Source: a virus
Reading direction: 5' to 3' (one strand)
Virus record (IMG/VR): IMGVR_UViG_3300006734_000421
Span: 1-23,396 of that record
Length of the DNA: 23,396 nucleotides
Shown: piece after piece, positions 6,044 to 13,120 of the stretch
Position numbering within the stretch: the stretch's first letter is position 1
Layout of the letters: each line of letters opens with the position of its first letter
Position numbers and translations under genes: made by a program
Notes under the pieces: generated by a model
The model's database searches: none
Told to the model about the DNA's origin: nothing
What the model saw: the letters and a program-made list of their open reading frames with translations, nothing else

Positions 6044-7239
6044 AAACCAACGTACATGAAGAATCCGTAAGTCGGATAAACTTTGTGTTTGATGAATTTG
6101 AAAAAGTGTACTTGTCGTTTAGCGCAGGAAAAGACAGTACAGTTATGCTTCATATTGTTGCGGAAGAAGCGAGAAAAAGAGGGATTAAGATAGGACTACT
6201 GTTAATTGACCTTGAAGGGCAGTATAAGCTAACAATAGACCACGCATTAAAAATGATTGACGAATATCGAGATGTGCTGGATGTTTACTGGGTTGCATTG
6301 CCTATGCACTTAAGAAACGCTGTGAGCGTATATGAGCCGTTTTGGTTGTGCTACGATCCAGATAAAAAGGAAGATTGGATAAGAACACCTCCGGAGTTTG
6401 CAATAACCGATGAGGATTACTTCCCGTTTTTTAGGAAGGGCATGGAGTTTGAAGAGTTTGTTCCTGAGTTTGGGGAGTGGTATTCAGAAGGAAAAAGAAC
6501 AGCGTGTCTTGTCGGTATTAGGACGGATGAATCACTAAACAGGTACAGGACTATTGCCAGCGACAAGAAGGTAAAGTGGAAAGACAAAGGCTACACAACT
6601 CAAGTAACAGAAAACACCTACAACGTATACCCTATTTACGATTGGAGAACAGAGGATATTTGGATTTACCACGCTAAGTTCCCTGATAAAAGGCACAACG
6701 AACTTTACGATGTTATGCACAGGGCAGGGCTAAGCATACATCAACAAAGGATATGCCAGCCATACGGTGATGACCAAAGAAGGGGGTTGTGGTTGTTTCA
6801 TTTGATTGAGCCTGAAACATGGGCAAAGGTTGTGAGCAGGGTTAGTGGTGCTAATTCAGGGGCGTTATACGTGAATGAATCAGGCTCAATAAACGGTTAC
6901 AATAAGATAACAAAGCCTGAAGGTCATACATGGAAATCGTTTTCTGAGCTGTTTCTTGAAAGCATACCAAAGCAAACAAAGGAGCATTATCTCAACAAGA
7001 TATTCACCTTCATAAAGTGGTGGGAAGAAAGAGGCTATCCTAACGGGATACCCGATGAAGCCCCGTATATTTTGGAAAGCAAAAAACTTGTTCCGTCATG
7101 GAGGCGGATTGCAAAGAGTCTTTTAAGAAATGACTACTGGATGAAGGGGCTTGGATTTACTCAACACAAAACAGACGCTTACAGAAAATACCTTGAATTG
7201 AAAAAAAGAAAAAGAGAAGAATCAAAATTTGAACTATGA
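6025..7239 (+). CDS. IbrA-like PP-loop (PAPS-reductase family, DUF3440) protein
   Basis: The 404-residue protein has the PP-loop SFSAGKDS at residues 31-38, which binds the pyrophosphate of ATP or PAPS, and the downstream ACLVGIRTDESLNRY block (consensus G-I-R-x-x-E/D-S) seen in IbrA and related DUF3440 proteins. It belongs to the adenine nucleotide alpha-hydrolase superfamily with PAPS reductase (CysH) and DndC. IbrA was first described in E. coli with IbrB as a regulator of eib immunoglobulin-binding protein genes; the chemistry is not established. The protein is cytoplasmic. It overlaps the ParB-like IbrB partner by four bases (ATGA), giving the standard IbrA-IbrB pair. It should not be read as a sulfate-assimilation reductase without evidence. 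Family assignment is confident, function is not. Confidence 0.85.
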   Translation: MPKYRLKTNVHEESVSRINFVFDEFEKVYLSFSAGKDSTVMLHIVAEEARKRGIKIGLLLIDLEGQYKLTIDHALKMIDEYRDVLDVYWVALPMHLRNAVSVYEPFWLCYDPDKKEDWIRTPPEFAITDEDYFPFFRKGMEFEEFVPEFGEWYSEGKRTACLVGIRTDESLNRYRTIASDKKVKWKDKGYTTQVTENTYNVYPIYDWRTEDIWIYHAKFPDKRHNELYDVMHRAGLSIHQQRICQPYGDDQRRGLWLFHLIEPETWAKVVSRVSGANSGALYVNESGSINGYNKITKPEGHTWKSFSELFLESIPKQTKEHYLNKIFTFIKWWEERGYPNGIPDEAPYILESKKLVPSWRRIAKSLLRNDYWMKGLGFTQHKTDAYRKYLELKKRKREESKFEL

Positions 7240-7868
7240 AAAACTTAGATGAACTACTAAAGGAGATTGATTCGTTGGAATTGGATCAAAAGGTTGAAGC
7301 TATAAACAGGGTCAAAACAAAACTTCATGAGATTAGCCCGTTCAAAGATGAGCCGGTTGACTGTGTTTTATGGGTTAAAAACGACACCGTTCACGCAAAT
7401 GACTACAACCCTAACAGCGTTGCTCCACCTGAAATGGAATTGCTTAGATTGTCAATCACTAACGATGGATATACTCAGCCCATTGTTTCTATGGAAGAAG
7501 ATAATAGGCGAGTTGTTATAGATGGGTTTCACAGAAACAGAGTAGGAAAGGAATGTGATGATGTTAGGGAAAGAGTTAAAGGTTACCTGCCTGTGGTTAC
7601 TATACGTGAAAGTCAAACAGGCATAAATGACCGTGTTGCGTCAACTATAAGACACAACCGCGCCAGAGGCAAGCATCGTGTTGATTCGATGGCTGAAATT
7701 GTGGCAGACCTAAAAAAGCGGAACTGGTCACCAAAGAAGATTGCTAAAGAATTGGGGATGGACCAAGACGAAGTGTTAAGGCTTTCTCAAATAACGGGTC
7801 TAACCGAGCTGTTTAAGGATAAAGAGTTTAGCCAAGCATGGGAAGAAGTTGATGGGAAAAGTTTGTGA
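7236..7868 (+). CDS. IbrB-like ParB/Srx-domain protein
   Basis: The 210-residue protein holds a ParB N-terminal/sulfiredoxin-like domain: a VHANDYNPNSVAPPEME segment (about residues 49-67), GYTQPIV, and the hallmark VVIDGFHRNRVG near residues 89-100 where the G-x-H-R motif binds a nucleotide in ParB-like proteins. Near the C-terminus an HTH-like stretch (SPKKIAKELGMDQDEVLRLSQITG) suggests DNA binding. Its start overlaps the stop of the IbrA-like gene, as in other IbrA/IbrB pairs. ParB-fold proteins of this type may be CTPases, nucleases or regulators; which applies here is unknown. It is the last gene of this transcription block, followed by a 125-bp gap with a promoter and a structured RNA candidate. 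Confidence 0.85.
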   Translation: MKNLDELLKEIDSLELDQKVEAINRVKTKLHEISPFKDEPVDCVLWVKNDTVHANDYNPNSVAPPEMELLRLSITNDGYTQPIVSMEEDNRRVVIDGFHRNRVGKECDDVRERVKGYLPVVTIRESQTGINDRVASTIRHNRARGKHRVDSMAEIVADLKKRNWSPKKIAKELGMDQDEVLRLSQITGLTELFKDKEFSQAWEEVDGKSL

Positions 7869-7894
7869 TTGACGCAACCATTCTACTATATTTA
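7862..7894 (+). promoter_or_regulatory. Candidate Bacteroidota-type promoter
   Basis: TTTG at 7862-7865 (-33) is followed 21 bases later by TATATTTA at 7887-7894, seven of eight positions of a TAnnTTTG -7 box apart from the last base. The -33 element lies in the end of the ibrB-like gene. Transcription would start near 7900, exactly at the first bases of the structured RNA candidate and about 94 bases before the DnaD-like start. Confidence 0.45.
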
Positions 7895-7900
7895 CGTCTA

Positions 7901-7979
7901 TTAAGAGAGGTTGCCAGCTTAGCGGCTGCGTAAAAGGTTTACTGTAGTTCCTTTCCTCTCTCTTATTTAAACTACAGTA
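7901..7979 (+). ncRNA. Candidate structured leader RNA with H-type pseudoknot
   Basis: Two perfect stems interlock: A, TAAGAGAG (7902-7909) with CTCTCTTA (7958-7965), and B, TACTGTAGTT (7940-7949) with AACTACAGTA (7970-7979). The 3' arm of A lies in the loop of B, which is pseudoknot topology. Between the 5' arms is a small hairpin, CAGC (7915-7918) with GCTG (7925-7928). A competing hairpin, AAAGG (7933-7937) with CCTTT (7950-7954), would break stem B's loop and could make this a two-state element. It ends 15 bases before the DnaD-like ATG, so it may control that gene, be a separate small RNA, or act in replication. I cannot match it to a named riboswitch. Confidence 0.45.
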
Positions 7980-7993
7980 TAAAAAAACTACAC

Positions 7994-8653
7994 ATGGTCG
8001 AAGATTATCAAGAGAATTACGTTTCAGGGTGGGTCAAACTTTACCGATCTATTCAGAACAAAGGATGGTACAGGAAATCTCAGTACGTCCATCTGTGGGT
8101 ACATCTACTGACAAAAGCAAATCACAAGGGCAAAGAGTTTTGGATGAACGGCGAGAGTGTTGAACTTGAACCAGGTCAGTTCGTGACAGGGCGAAAAGCA
8201 CTATCCGCAGAAACAGGCATTTCAGAAAGTCAAGTGGAAAGGATATTGAAAGTGTTTGAAAAAGAGCGACAAATAGAACAACAAACGAACAACCGAAACC
8301 GTTGTATATCAATACTTAACTGGGGTCAGTATCAGAAACCTGAACAACAGATGGACAGCAACAGGACAACAACAGGACAGCCACAGGACACAAACAAGAA
8401 TGAAAAGAATAATAAGAATGATAAGAAAGTATATAGGGAGTTTGGTAAATTGAGTATCACTAAAGATGAGTTTAATAAACTTGTTGAAGATGGTTATACA
8501 CCATCGCAGGTTGATACTATCATAGACCAAATAGAGAACTACCCTAAAAACACTAAGTACAAATCGTTGTACCTTACCGCAAAGACATGGCTCAAGAAAG
8601 AGCCAAAGCAAAAACAACAGTATGAATCCTATGATCCGAAAAAGCATGGTTAA
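7994..8653 (+). CDS. DnaD-like phage replication protein (helicase loader/replisome organiser)
   Basis: The N-terminal 115 residues have the winged-helix pattern of phage replisome organisers: [17 protein letters not shown], then [12 protein letters not shown], a [18 protein letters not shown] segment and an HTH helix ([18 protein letters not shown]), ending [11 protein letters not shown] polar Asn/Lys-rich linker (about 115-145) follows, then a C-terminal part with [18 protein letters not shown] and [14 protein letters not shown], which corresponds to the DnaD/DnaB_2-type DNA-binding tail. Such proteins bind origins and load the replicative helicase. Here the DnaB helicase lies one small gene downstream, which fits. 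The gene stands behind its own promoter candidate and structured leader. Length (219 aa) is usual for the family. Confidence 0.75.
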   Translation: MVEDYQENYVSGWVKLYRSIQNKGWYRKSQYVHLWVHLLTKANHKGKEFWMNGESVELEPGQFVTGRKALSAETGISESQVERILKVFEKERQIEQQTNNRNRCISILNWGQYQKPEQQMDSNRTTTGQPQDTNKNEKNNKNDKKVYREFGKLSITKDEFNKLVEDGYTPSQVDTIIDQIENYPKNTKYKSLYLTAKTWLKKEPKQKQQYESYDPKKHG

Positions 8654-8777
8654 GATAATTATGTCCAACCGTGAATACATAAAGATGTTTCAAGGCGCAG
8701 CCGACCCAGCGATAAAAGATGGGGTTCGCCAAGCCAAAGAATCACTATCCATATACACCAAAATGTTGAAAGGATGA
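8646..8777 (+). CDS. Small protein, 43 aa (or 38 aa from the second ATG)
   Basis: A 43-codon frame runs from ATG 8646, inside the end of the DnaD-like gene, to TGA 8775-8777, which overlaps the helicase ATG in an ATGA junction. A second ATG at 8661, eight bases after the upstream stop, gives 38 residues ([11 protein letters not shown]...). The product is basic and helical, with no motif I know. The perfect coupling to the helicase and the filling of an otherwise empty 120-base gap are the reasons to call it real. It may be a small helicase partner; that is inference from position. Confidence 0.5.
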   Translation: MVKIIMSNREYIKMFQGAADPAIKDGVRQAKESLSIYTKMLKG

Positions 8778-10048
8778 GGCAGCAAGAAATGGAGATAGCG
8801 GTGCTTGGTAGCCTGATAGAAGACAGAAAACTATACTTTCGATACAAGACTCTGATAACTGCTGATATATTCGACAACGAAAGACGCAGGGACATCTTTG
8901 ATCGTTACGAAGAATACATTAACGCAGACGAGTACGTAGATGACTTGGTGCTAAAGTTCTTTGAAGACGGCTATGATGAAGTAATGGAGTCGGTGGGGGT
9001 AGAAAGTATAGACCAATTTCATAAGTACATTATGTTATTGAACGAGAGTGCCGACCGTAGAAGTTTGAAGGTAGCAGCGCAAAAGGTATTGCAGAACATA
9101 AAAAAGAACGAACCGGCAGACAAGAGCGCAAACCTATTGTTTGAGGCATCTTCTAAAGTTCTCAGCAAGAAACAAGAGGACAGGGATCACACTGAAATAA
9201 ACAAGGCACTCATAACGATAGCAGAAAAAGCGCAATCGGGGGAGGTTGTAGGTATGCCGTCAGGGCTGACCAAGTTAGACGCATTCTTAGGCGGTTTGAT
9301 GGGAGGGCTATACGTCATTGCTGGGCGACCTGGCATGGGTAAGTCTGCTCAGTTAATCACCCACCTTAGACACCTTTTGAAACAGGGCTACAAATGCGTT
9401 TTGAATAATTTGGAGATGCCCGAAGAACAAATACACGCACGTTTCTTTTCACAGGAAACGGGGTTAAGCGCATCAGGGTTTATCAAAGGAACGCACAAGG
9501 TTGACACGGTAGACCATGCGATAACGAAATGCGAGTATCTGAAAAACCTAACTATACTTCGGTGCGACAAGATTAAAGACCTGTACGCAAAGTGCAAGCA
9601 GTTAGACGCAGAGGGGCGTATAGATTGCCTTGGTACTGACTACTTGCAGTTGATGACATCGGACGACAAAGACAGACGGCAGCAGATAGAAAGCATAAGC
9701 CGACAGCATAAGTTAATTTCATTGGATTTAGATATACCTGTGATAGCATTGAGCCAGCTTTCAAGAAACGTAGAGAGCCGACCCGATAAGATTCCTAATT
9801 TATCAGACCTGAGAGAATCGGGAGCGATTGAGCAAGACGCAGACGTTGTTATGTTTGCGTACCGTCCTGAGTATTACAACCTTGATTGGAATGGTTTTAA
9901 TGCTGCGGGGAAATTCATATCTTTGATAGCAAAGAACAGGAACGGGGCAAGCAATGTTAATGTGGAGTTAGGCTGGCACGCTGAGTGCATGAGCGTGATT
10001 GAAGAAAGCAAACTTGAACCAAACGAACATTTTGATAACCCATTCTAA
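8774..10048 (+). CDS. dnaB: DnaB-like replicative DNA helicase
   Basis: The 424-residue protein has a short DnaB N-terminal helical domain (about 1-110) and a RecA-type motor: Walker A GRPGMGKS at 184-191, the catalytic-glutamate motif NNLEMP near 211-216, Walker B-like IDCLGTDYLQLM near 283-294, then the QLSR sensor motif and the DLRESGAIEQDADVV block typical of DnaB. It would form the hexameric 5'-3' helicase at the phage replication fork. It is slightly shorter than bacterial DnaB and has no primase fusion; no separate primase is visible in the window. It follows the DnaD-like loader and overlaps a small upstream gene by four bases. Confidence 0.95.
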   Translation: MRQQEMEIAVLGSLIEDRKLYFRYKTLITADIFDNERRRDIFDRYEEYINADEYVDDLVLKFFEDGYDEVMESVGVESIDQFHKYIMLLNESADRRSLKVAAQKVLQNIKKNEPADKSANLLFEASSKVLSKKQEDRDHTEINKALITIAEKAQSGEVVGMPSGLTKLDAFLGGLMGGLYVIAGRPGMGKSAQLITHLRHLLKQGYKCVLNNLEMPEEQIHARFFSQETGLSASGFIKGTHKVDTVDHAITKCEYLKNLTILRCDKIKDLYAKCKQLDAEGRIDCLGTDYLQLMTSDDKDRRQQIESISRQHKLISLDLDIPVIALSQLSRNVESRPDKIPNLSDLRESGAIEQDADVVMFAYRPEYYNLDWNGFNAAGKFISLIAKNRNGASNVNVELGWHAECMSVIEESKLEPNEHFDNPF

Positions 10049-10049
10049 A

Positions 10050-10295
10050 ATGAGACAAGACTACGTAGACGGAACACCTGACGACTGGCACGAAGGCAAC
10101 CCATTGTTCTCCAGAAATTACGGCAATCACAAGAAGCACTACTTTGAACACAAGCGATTCATTATAGGGGGTCGCAAGTACGAAGTAAGGGGGCAACGCT
10201 CCGCTGGTTACAAAGACATTTACCGAATCCGAAGGGATGATGGAATGGAAGTAGAGTGGACGATGCAAAAGATAGTTGAATGGTTAAGGTCTTAA
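10050..10295 (+). CDS. Hypothetical basic protein, 81 aa
   Basis: From the ATG two bases after the helicase stop, the protein has 81 residues (MRQDYVDGTPDDWHEG...), with a basic, His/Lys-rich middle and a C-terminal WTMQKIVEWLRS helix. The middle reads as beta-strands (KRFIIGGRKYEVRG, YRIRRDDGMEVEW), perhaps a small wrap-like barrel. No family recognised. It overlaps the PP-loop gene at 10280 by 16 bases. A longer frame opening at 9999 lies inside the helicase gene and is not supported. Confidence 0.6.
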   Translation: MRQDYVDGTPDDWHEGNPLFSRNYGNHKKHYFEHKRFIIGGRKYEVRGQRSAGYKDIYRIRRDDGMEVEWTMQKIVEWLRS

Positions 10296-11098
10296 GTTTA
10301 TCGGGCGGTAAGACATCCGCATACATATACGCTAATTACCATCAGGACTTATCTTTGTTTGCGTTGGTAACAAACGAAGAACCTTTGTGCGCTCACCCTG
10401 ACAAGGGCGTTTGGAGAGAGGTGCAGGACAAATGTGGAAAGGAAGTAATAGGCACGCCCGAACACCCCGACACTGTTAAGGTGGTATTGGATTTAGAACA
10501 GAAGTACGGCAAGCCGATAAAGTGGCTGGTAGGAGATACGTTTGAGAAAGTAATCAAAAACCACTCTAATGCACTTCCTAATCAAAACCAACGGTTCTGC
10601 ACTCAGGACATGAAATTGAAGCCGATATTTCAGCATTGTTACTTCAACCATGAGTTCGTTACCATGCAGATAGGATACAGGTATGATGAAAAAGAGCGGG
10701 CAGAACGGGCGACGACAGAGAGTAGGTATCCTATTCACTCAAATAACTACGGCACAAGGCGCAGAAAGTGGAAGGAAGTAACTTGGAGAGACTTGGAGTT
10801 TCCGCTTATTGAGGACAGGGTAGATCACTACCAAGTAGCTCAGTTTTGGAAGGGCAAAGACATAGTATTCCCAAAAGATTCTAATTGTCAGATGTGCTTT
10901 TGGAAACACCCTATGCAATTACGTAAGAACTATGACGACGCTCCCAACGTTATGCAATGGGCTAAAGAAATGGAGGCAAGGACGGGTAGAAGATTTTTAC
11001 ACAAGATGACAATGGAACAGGTTGAGAAGATTGCACCACAATTAGATTTTTTCTACGGTGGTGGGTCAGGTTGTTCTGCTGGTTTTTGTACAGACTAA
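10280..11098 (+). CDS. PP-loop adenine nucleotide alpha-hydrolase family enzyme with Cys cluster (PAPS-reductase-like)
   Basis: The 272-residue protein begins MVKVLSLSGGKTSAYIYANY, with the PP-loop SGGKTSA at residues 8-14. It then shows RFCTQDMKLKP (Cys 107), a feature of PAPS-reductase-like phage proteins, and a C-x-x-C pair at 203/206 (NCQMC) with further Cys at 265 and 270. Cys 107, 203, 206 and one of 265/270 could hold an iron-sulfur cluster, as in DndC and plant-type APS reductases. By family it would activate an oxygen or sulfur group using ATP or PAPS. It is not a duplicate of the IbrA-like protein: the motifs, size and Cys pattern differ. It sits between the helicase block and an HNH nuclease, so nucleic-acid modification is as plausible as sulfur assimilation. 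Confidence 0.75.
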   Translation: MVKVLSLSGGKTSAYIYANYHQDLSLFALVTNEEPLCAHPDKGVWREVQDKCGKEVIGTPEHPDTVKVVLDLEQKYGKPIKWLVGDTFEKVIKNHSNALPNQNQRFCTQDMKLKPIFQHCYFNHEFVTMQIGYRYDEKERAERATTESRYPIHSNNYGTRRRKWKEVTWRDLEFPLIEDRVDHYQVAQFWKGKDIVFPKDSNCQMCFWKHPMQLRKNYDDAPNVMQWAKEMEARTGRRFLHKMTMEQVEKIAPQLDFFYGGGSGCSAGFCTD

Positions 11099-11100
11099 TT

Positions 11101-11463
11101 ATGGCTAAAGGCATAGATGGCAAACTGGATCGGCTGTGGTCGGAACTTGTGCGAAAACGAGACGGTAAGTGTATGTACTGCGGGCGAACAGAGAATTTGG
11201 ACGCTCACCACATCATTGGAAGGGCTAACCGCTCTACCCGCTGGGACTTGGACAATGGGATTACCCTGTGCAAGAAGCACCATGTCTTCTCAAACGAGTT
11301 TAGCGCACACGGCACGCCCGTAAAGTTTACGCATTGGCTGGAAGAACAGCGGGGCAGGGAATGGGTGGAGGCACTTGTGCGGAAAGGAAATGAAACGGTA
11401 AAATTAAGCAAAGCAGACAAGGAAGAAATATTAAAAGGACTTACAGATGGCAAAGGTAATTGA
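11101..11463 (+). CDS. HNH endonuclease, NinG-like
   Basis: From the ATG two bases after the PP-loop gene's stop, the protein has 120 residues. It has the zinc pair CMYC at 24-27, the catalytic DAHHIIG at 35-40, Asn 52 and the second zinc half LCKKHH at 56-61: a full HNH beta-beta-alpha-metal core. The RWDLDNGITLC stretch and the overall order resemble the lambda NinG/HNH recombination nuclease group. A role in recombination, repair or replication-intermediate cleavage is likely; homing seems less likely because it is embedded in an overlapping operon. It overlaps the next gene by 17 bases. Confidence 0.85.
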   Translation: MAKGIDGKLDRLWSELVRKRDGKCMYCGRTENLDAHHIIGRANRSTRWDLDNGITLCKKHHVFSNEFSAHGTPVKFTHWLEEQRGREWVEALVRKGNETVKLSKADKEEILKGLTDGKGN

Positions 11464-11857
11464 GAGAAGTGTAACTGGCAACGGGGTTAGGTACTTGTTG
11501 GAGTGTGACTATTGTGGTGAACACTTTCATAGGGCGGGGTGTAAGGTGCAACCCCATAAAAACGCATTTTGCTCAAAAGAATGTAATGCGTCATACCATA
11601 GGGGTCTTGACACGGGTAAGATTGCTGACAGGTCTAAGAGAATAGGAAATACGTATCTGGACTTAATGCGTTCTGGGGCGAGCGAGGAGAGGGCTCGACA
11701 GATGGTACTGGAGGAGTATTCTATCAGTGATGAAAGGTTTGGTCATGTGATGGCTGCTTTCTTACCGTGGCATGTAAAGAAGGCCGTTAAGAAGAATGGC
11801 GAAAGAATTAGAGAGCAGTATAGTAAGATTGCTAAAGTGACTAAAAAAACACCCTGA
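11447..11857 (+). CDS. Zinc-ribbon protein, 136 aa
   Basis: The N-terminal 50 residues carry a treble-clef/zinc-ribbon pattern: C20-x2-C23 (CDYC) and C42-x3-C46 (CSKEC), followed by NASYHRG, a pattern shared with restriction-endonuclease-associated and HNH-associated zinc domains. The rest is helical and basic, ending KIAKVTKKTP. The C-terminal part includes a possible HTH (SGASEERARQMVLEEYSISDERF). It is probably a DNA-binding partner of the overlapping HNH nuclease gene. It is the last gene before the terminator at 11960. Specific function unknown. Confidence 0.65.
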   Translation: MAKVIERSVTGNGVRYLLECDYCGEHFHRAGCKVQPHKNAFCSKECNASYHRGLDTGKIADRSKRIGNTYLDLMRSGASEERARQMVLEEYSISDERFGHVMAAFLPWHVKKAVKKNGERIREQYSKIAKVTKKTP

Positions 11858-11907
11858 GATATTAGAGAAGTATAGATAAATGCTTACATTAGCAGTTCAT
11901 GTCGGGT

Positions 11908-11947
11908 CGCCACCAACCTCACAAGTACGTTCTTTTCAACGGTGGCG
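11908..11947 (+). other. 7-bp perfect stem upstream of the terminator
   Basis: CGCCACC (11908-11914) pairs exactly with GGTGGCG (11941-11947) across a 26-base loop, followed by TTTTGTTT. It may be a weak terminator or a separate RNA element. A 26-codon frame (11880-11960, MLTLAVHVG...) covers it and ends at the first base of the strong terminator. Confidence 0.35.
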
Positions 11948-11959
11948 TTTTGTTTACTG

Positions 11960-11992
11960 AGCAGGGGGAAATGAATCGCCTCCTGCTTTTTT
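11960..11992 (+). terminator. Rho-independent terminator after the replication block
   Basis: The stem AGCAGGGGG (11960-11968) pairs with CCTCCTGCT (11979-11987), nine pairs with one G-T wobble, around a 10-base loop, and runs straight into six T (11987-11992). It ends transcription of the 7.9-11.9 kb block and separates it from the late operon. Confidence 0.85.
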
Positions 11993-12027
11993 ACGTTTTC
12001 TTAACACTGCTTTAGGCAGAATTTTTT

Positions 12028-12035
12028 TATATTTC
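12028..12035 (+). promoter_or_regulatory. Possible late-operon promoter (-7 box)
   Basis: TATATTTC at 12028-12035 matches TAnnTTTG at all but the last position and would give a start near 12042, a short leader before the TTG at 12053. No good -33 TTTG is seen at the right distance, so the match is weak; the strong terminator just upstream makes a promoter here necessary. Confidence 0.3.
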
Positions 12036-12052
12036 CGCGCAAATGATTAGAT

Positions 12053-12475
12053 TTGCAACAGTTCATAAACGATAAGTGCAGAGATATTTGCAAGCGTTTA
12101 GCGGGAAGCGAGTGGGAAGATTTATACCACGACACCCTTATTCATTTGCATGAAACTCGGGGGTTGGATTGTCCAGCGTGTTACTTTTATAGGTCAGCGT
12201 TTAGTGTTTATGTTCAGCAAAAGAGAAAGCAGTTACGACCCGTAGACTACGGCAAACCGTTTCAATGGGACGACAACGAAGAAATGAGATACTTAGGCGA
12301 GCAGATTGAGACACAGGGCAAGGACGAAAGGAGTATGTTGATATGCGAAGTGGTGAATAGGTATTGCGAGTTGGGATCAGTCCACAAGACAGCAGAAGAT
12401 TTAGGGTTAAGTGTAGGAACGGTAATCAACTACCGTAACAAGTTTGTAGAAAAGGCAAAGAAGAACCATGAGTGA
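12053..12475 (+). CDS. Sigma-70-like / HTH transcription factor, candidate late regulator
   Basis: The 140-residue protein shows an N-terminal WEDLYHDTLIHLHE motif like the start of sigma region 2 and a C-terminal helix-turn-helix (GSVHKTAEDLGLSVGTVINYRNKFVEKAKK) like sigma region 4 or a LuxR-type recognition domain. It is shorter than a full sigma factor, and region 2.4 is not clear. An in-frame TGA lies at 12044 and no ATG or GTG is available downstream, so the start is taken as TTG 12053. Placed immediately after a strong terminator and as first gene of the long late operon, it is a candidate activator or sigma factor for late transcription. It overlaps the next gene by eight bases. Confidence 0.5.
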   Translation: MQQFINDKCRDICKRLAGSEWEDLYHDTLIHLHETRGLDCPACYFYRSAFSVYVQQKRKQLRPVDYGKPFQWDDNEEMRYLGEQIETQGKDERSMLICEVVNRYCELGSVHKTAEDLGLSVGTVINYRNKFVEKAKKNHE

Positions 12476-12743
12476 ATTGCTATTCATCACAGCGTCGATA
12501 GGCTTAGGCATAGGGCTACGGTCTTTACTTAGAACACAAATCTTAGGGCGCAAATCTATCAACTACCGAATAAAGTATCTATTGGTTGCCAACCAAGACA
12601 AACCGCTAAAGCCATTTGAGTGTGATGCGTGTTTAACATTTTGGGCTGCGGGGGTGCTATACATCATTGAAGCCCCTGAAATACTACTATACTCGTTAAC
12701 ATCATATTTCCTAATCAACTTAATAAATCGGATATGGCTGTAA
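12468..12743 (+). CDS. Small membrane protein with CxxC motif, 91 aa
   Basis: The protein has an N-terminal hydrophobic segment (about residues 2-18), a basic middle (RTQILGRKSINYRIKY), a KPFECDACLTFWAAG motif at about 48-62 that leads into a second span, and a third span at the C-terminus (ILLYSLTSYFLINLI). The CDAC motif next to a Phe-Trp pair is known to me from small membrane proteins in phage genomes ahead of terminases, but its function is unknown. It might bind a metal or form a disulfide. It overlaps both neighbours (8 and 10 bases). Confidence 0.6.
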   Translation: MSELLFITASIGLGIGLRSLLRTQILGRKSINYRIKYLLVANQDKPLKPFECDACLTFWAAGVLYIIEAPEILLYSLTSYFLINLINRIWL

Positions 12744-13120
12744 AGCTAACAGAAAAATTAGCCAACTTTGTAGAAGCTATTGCAAAAGGGGACGCACTAA
12801 GTTACCGCCCCGACCAAGAAGAAATACAACTTCTCCAGCAGGCGTATTTTCAATCGTCTAAAATGCTCGGTAAGCCCGCAGAATGGAACATGGGGTGTGG
12901 GGATTGTAAAATCAGAATCATGCAAGACATATACACTGCAATGATTAAACCGCAACGAAACCTTTCAGCGACGAGAATCGTTAAGAGGGTGACGCCTGAA
13001 GAACATAAGCCACTTGGAGAAATGACGCGAAAGGAGTTATTTGCAGAGGCAAAGAAGTTAGGCAAGACAGTACCAGCAAACGCAAGAAAAGAAGAAGTAA
13101 TACAGATTATCCGTGAGTAA
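12734..13120 (+). CDS. Hypothetical protein with C-terminal SAP/HeH-like domain
   Basis: The 128-residue protein has an N-terminal helical part with an MGCGDCKIRIMQDIY motif (about 53-67; C-x-x-C) and a C-terminal MTRKELFAEAKKLGKTVPANARKEEVIQIIRE stretch. The latter is a helix-extended-helix of the SAP/LEM/Rho-N group, used to bind DNA or proteins. Coming directly before the terminase genes and overlapping the small terminase by eight bases, it may take part in DNA packaging. The function is not established. Confidence 0.6.
   Translation: MAVKLTEKLANFVEAIAKGDALSYRPDQEEIQLLQQAYFQSSKMLGKPAEWNMGCGDCKIRIMQDIYTAMIKPQRNLSATRIVKRVTPEEHKPLGEMTRKELFAEAKKLGKTVPANARKEEVIQIIRE

Noticed and set aside
12048-12055. 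TAGATTTG, an exact TAnnTTTG match
   Set aside because: It overlaps the only possible start codon of the sigma-like gene, so transcription from it would begin after the start; TATATTTC at 12028 is better placed.
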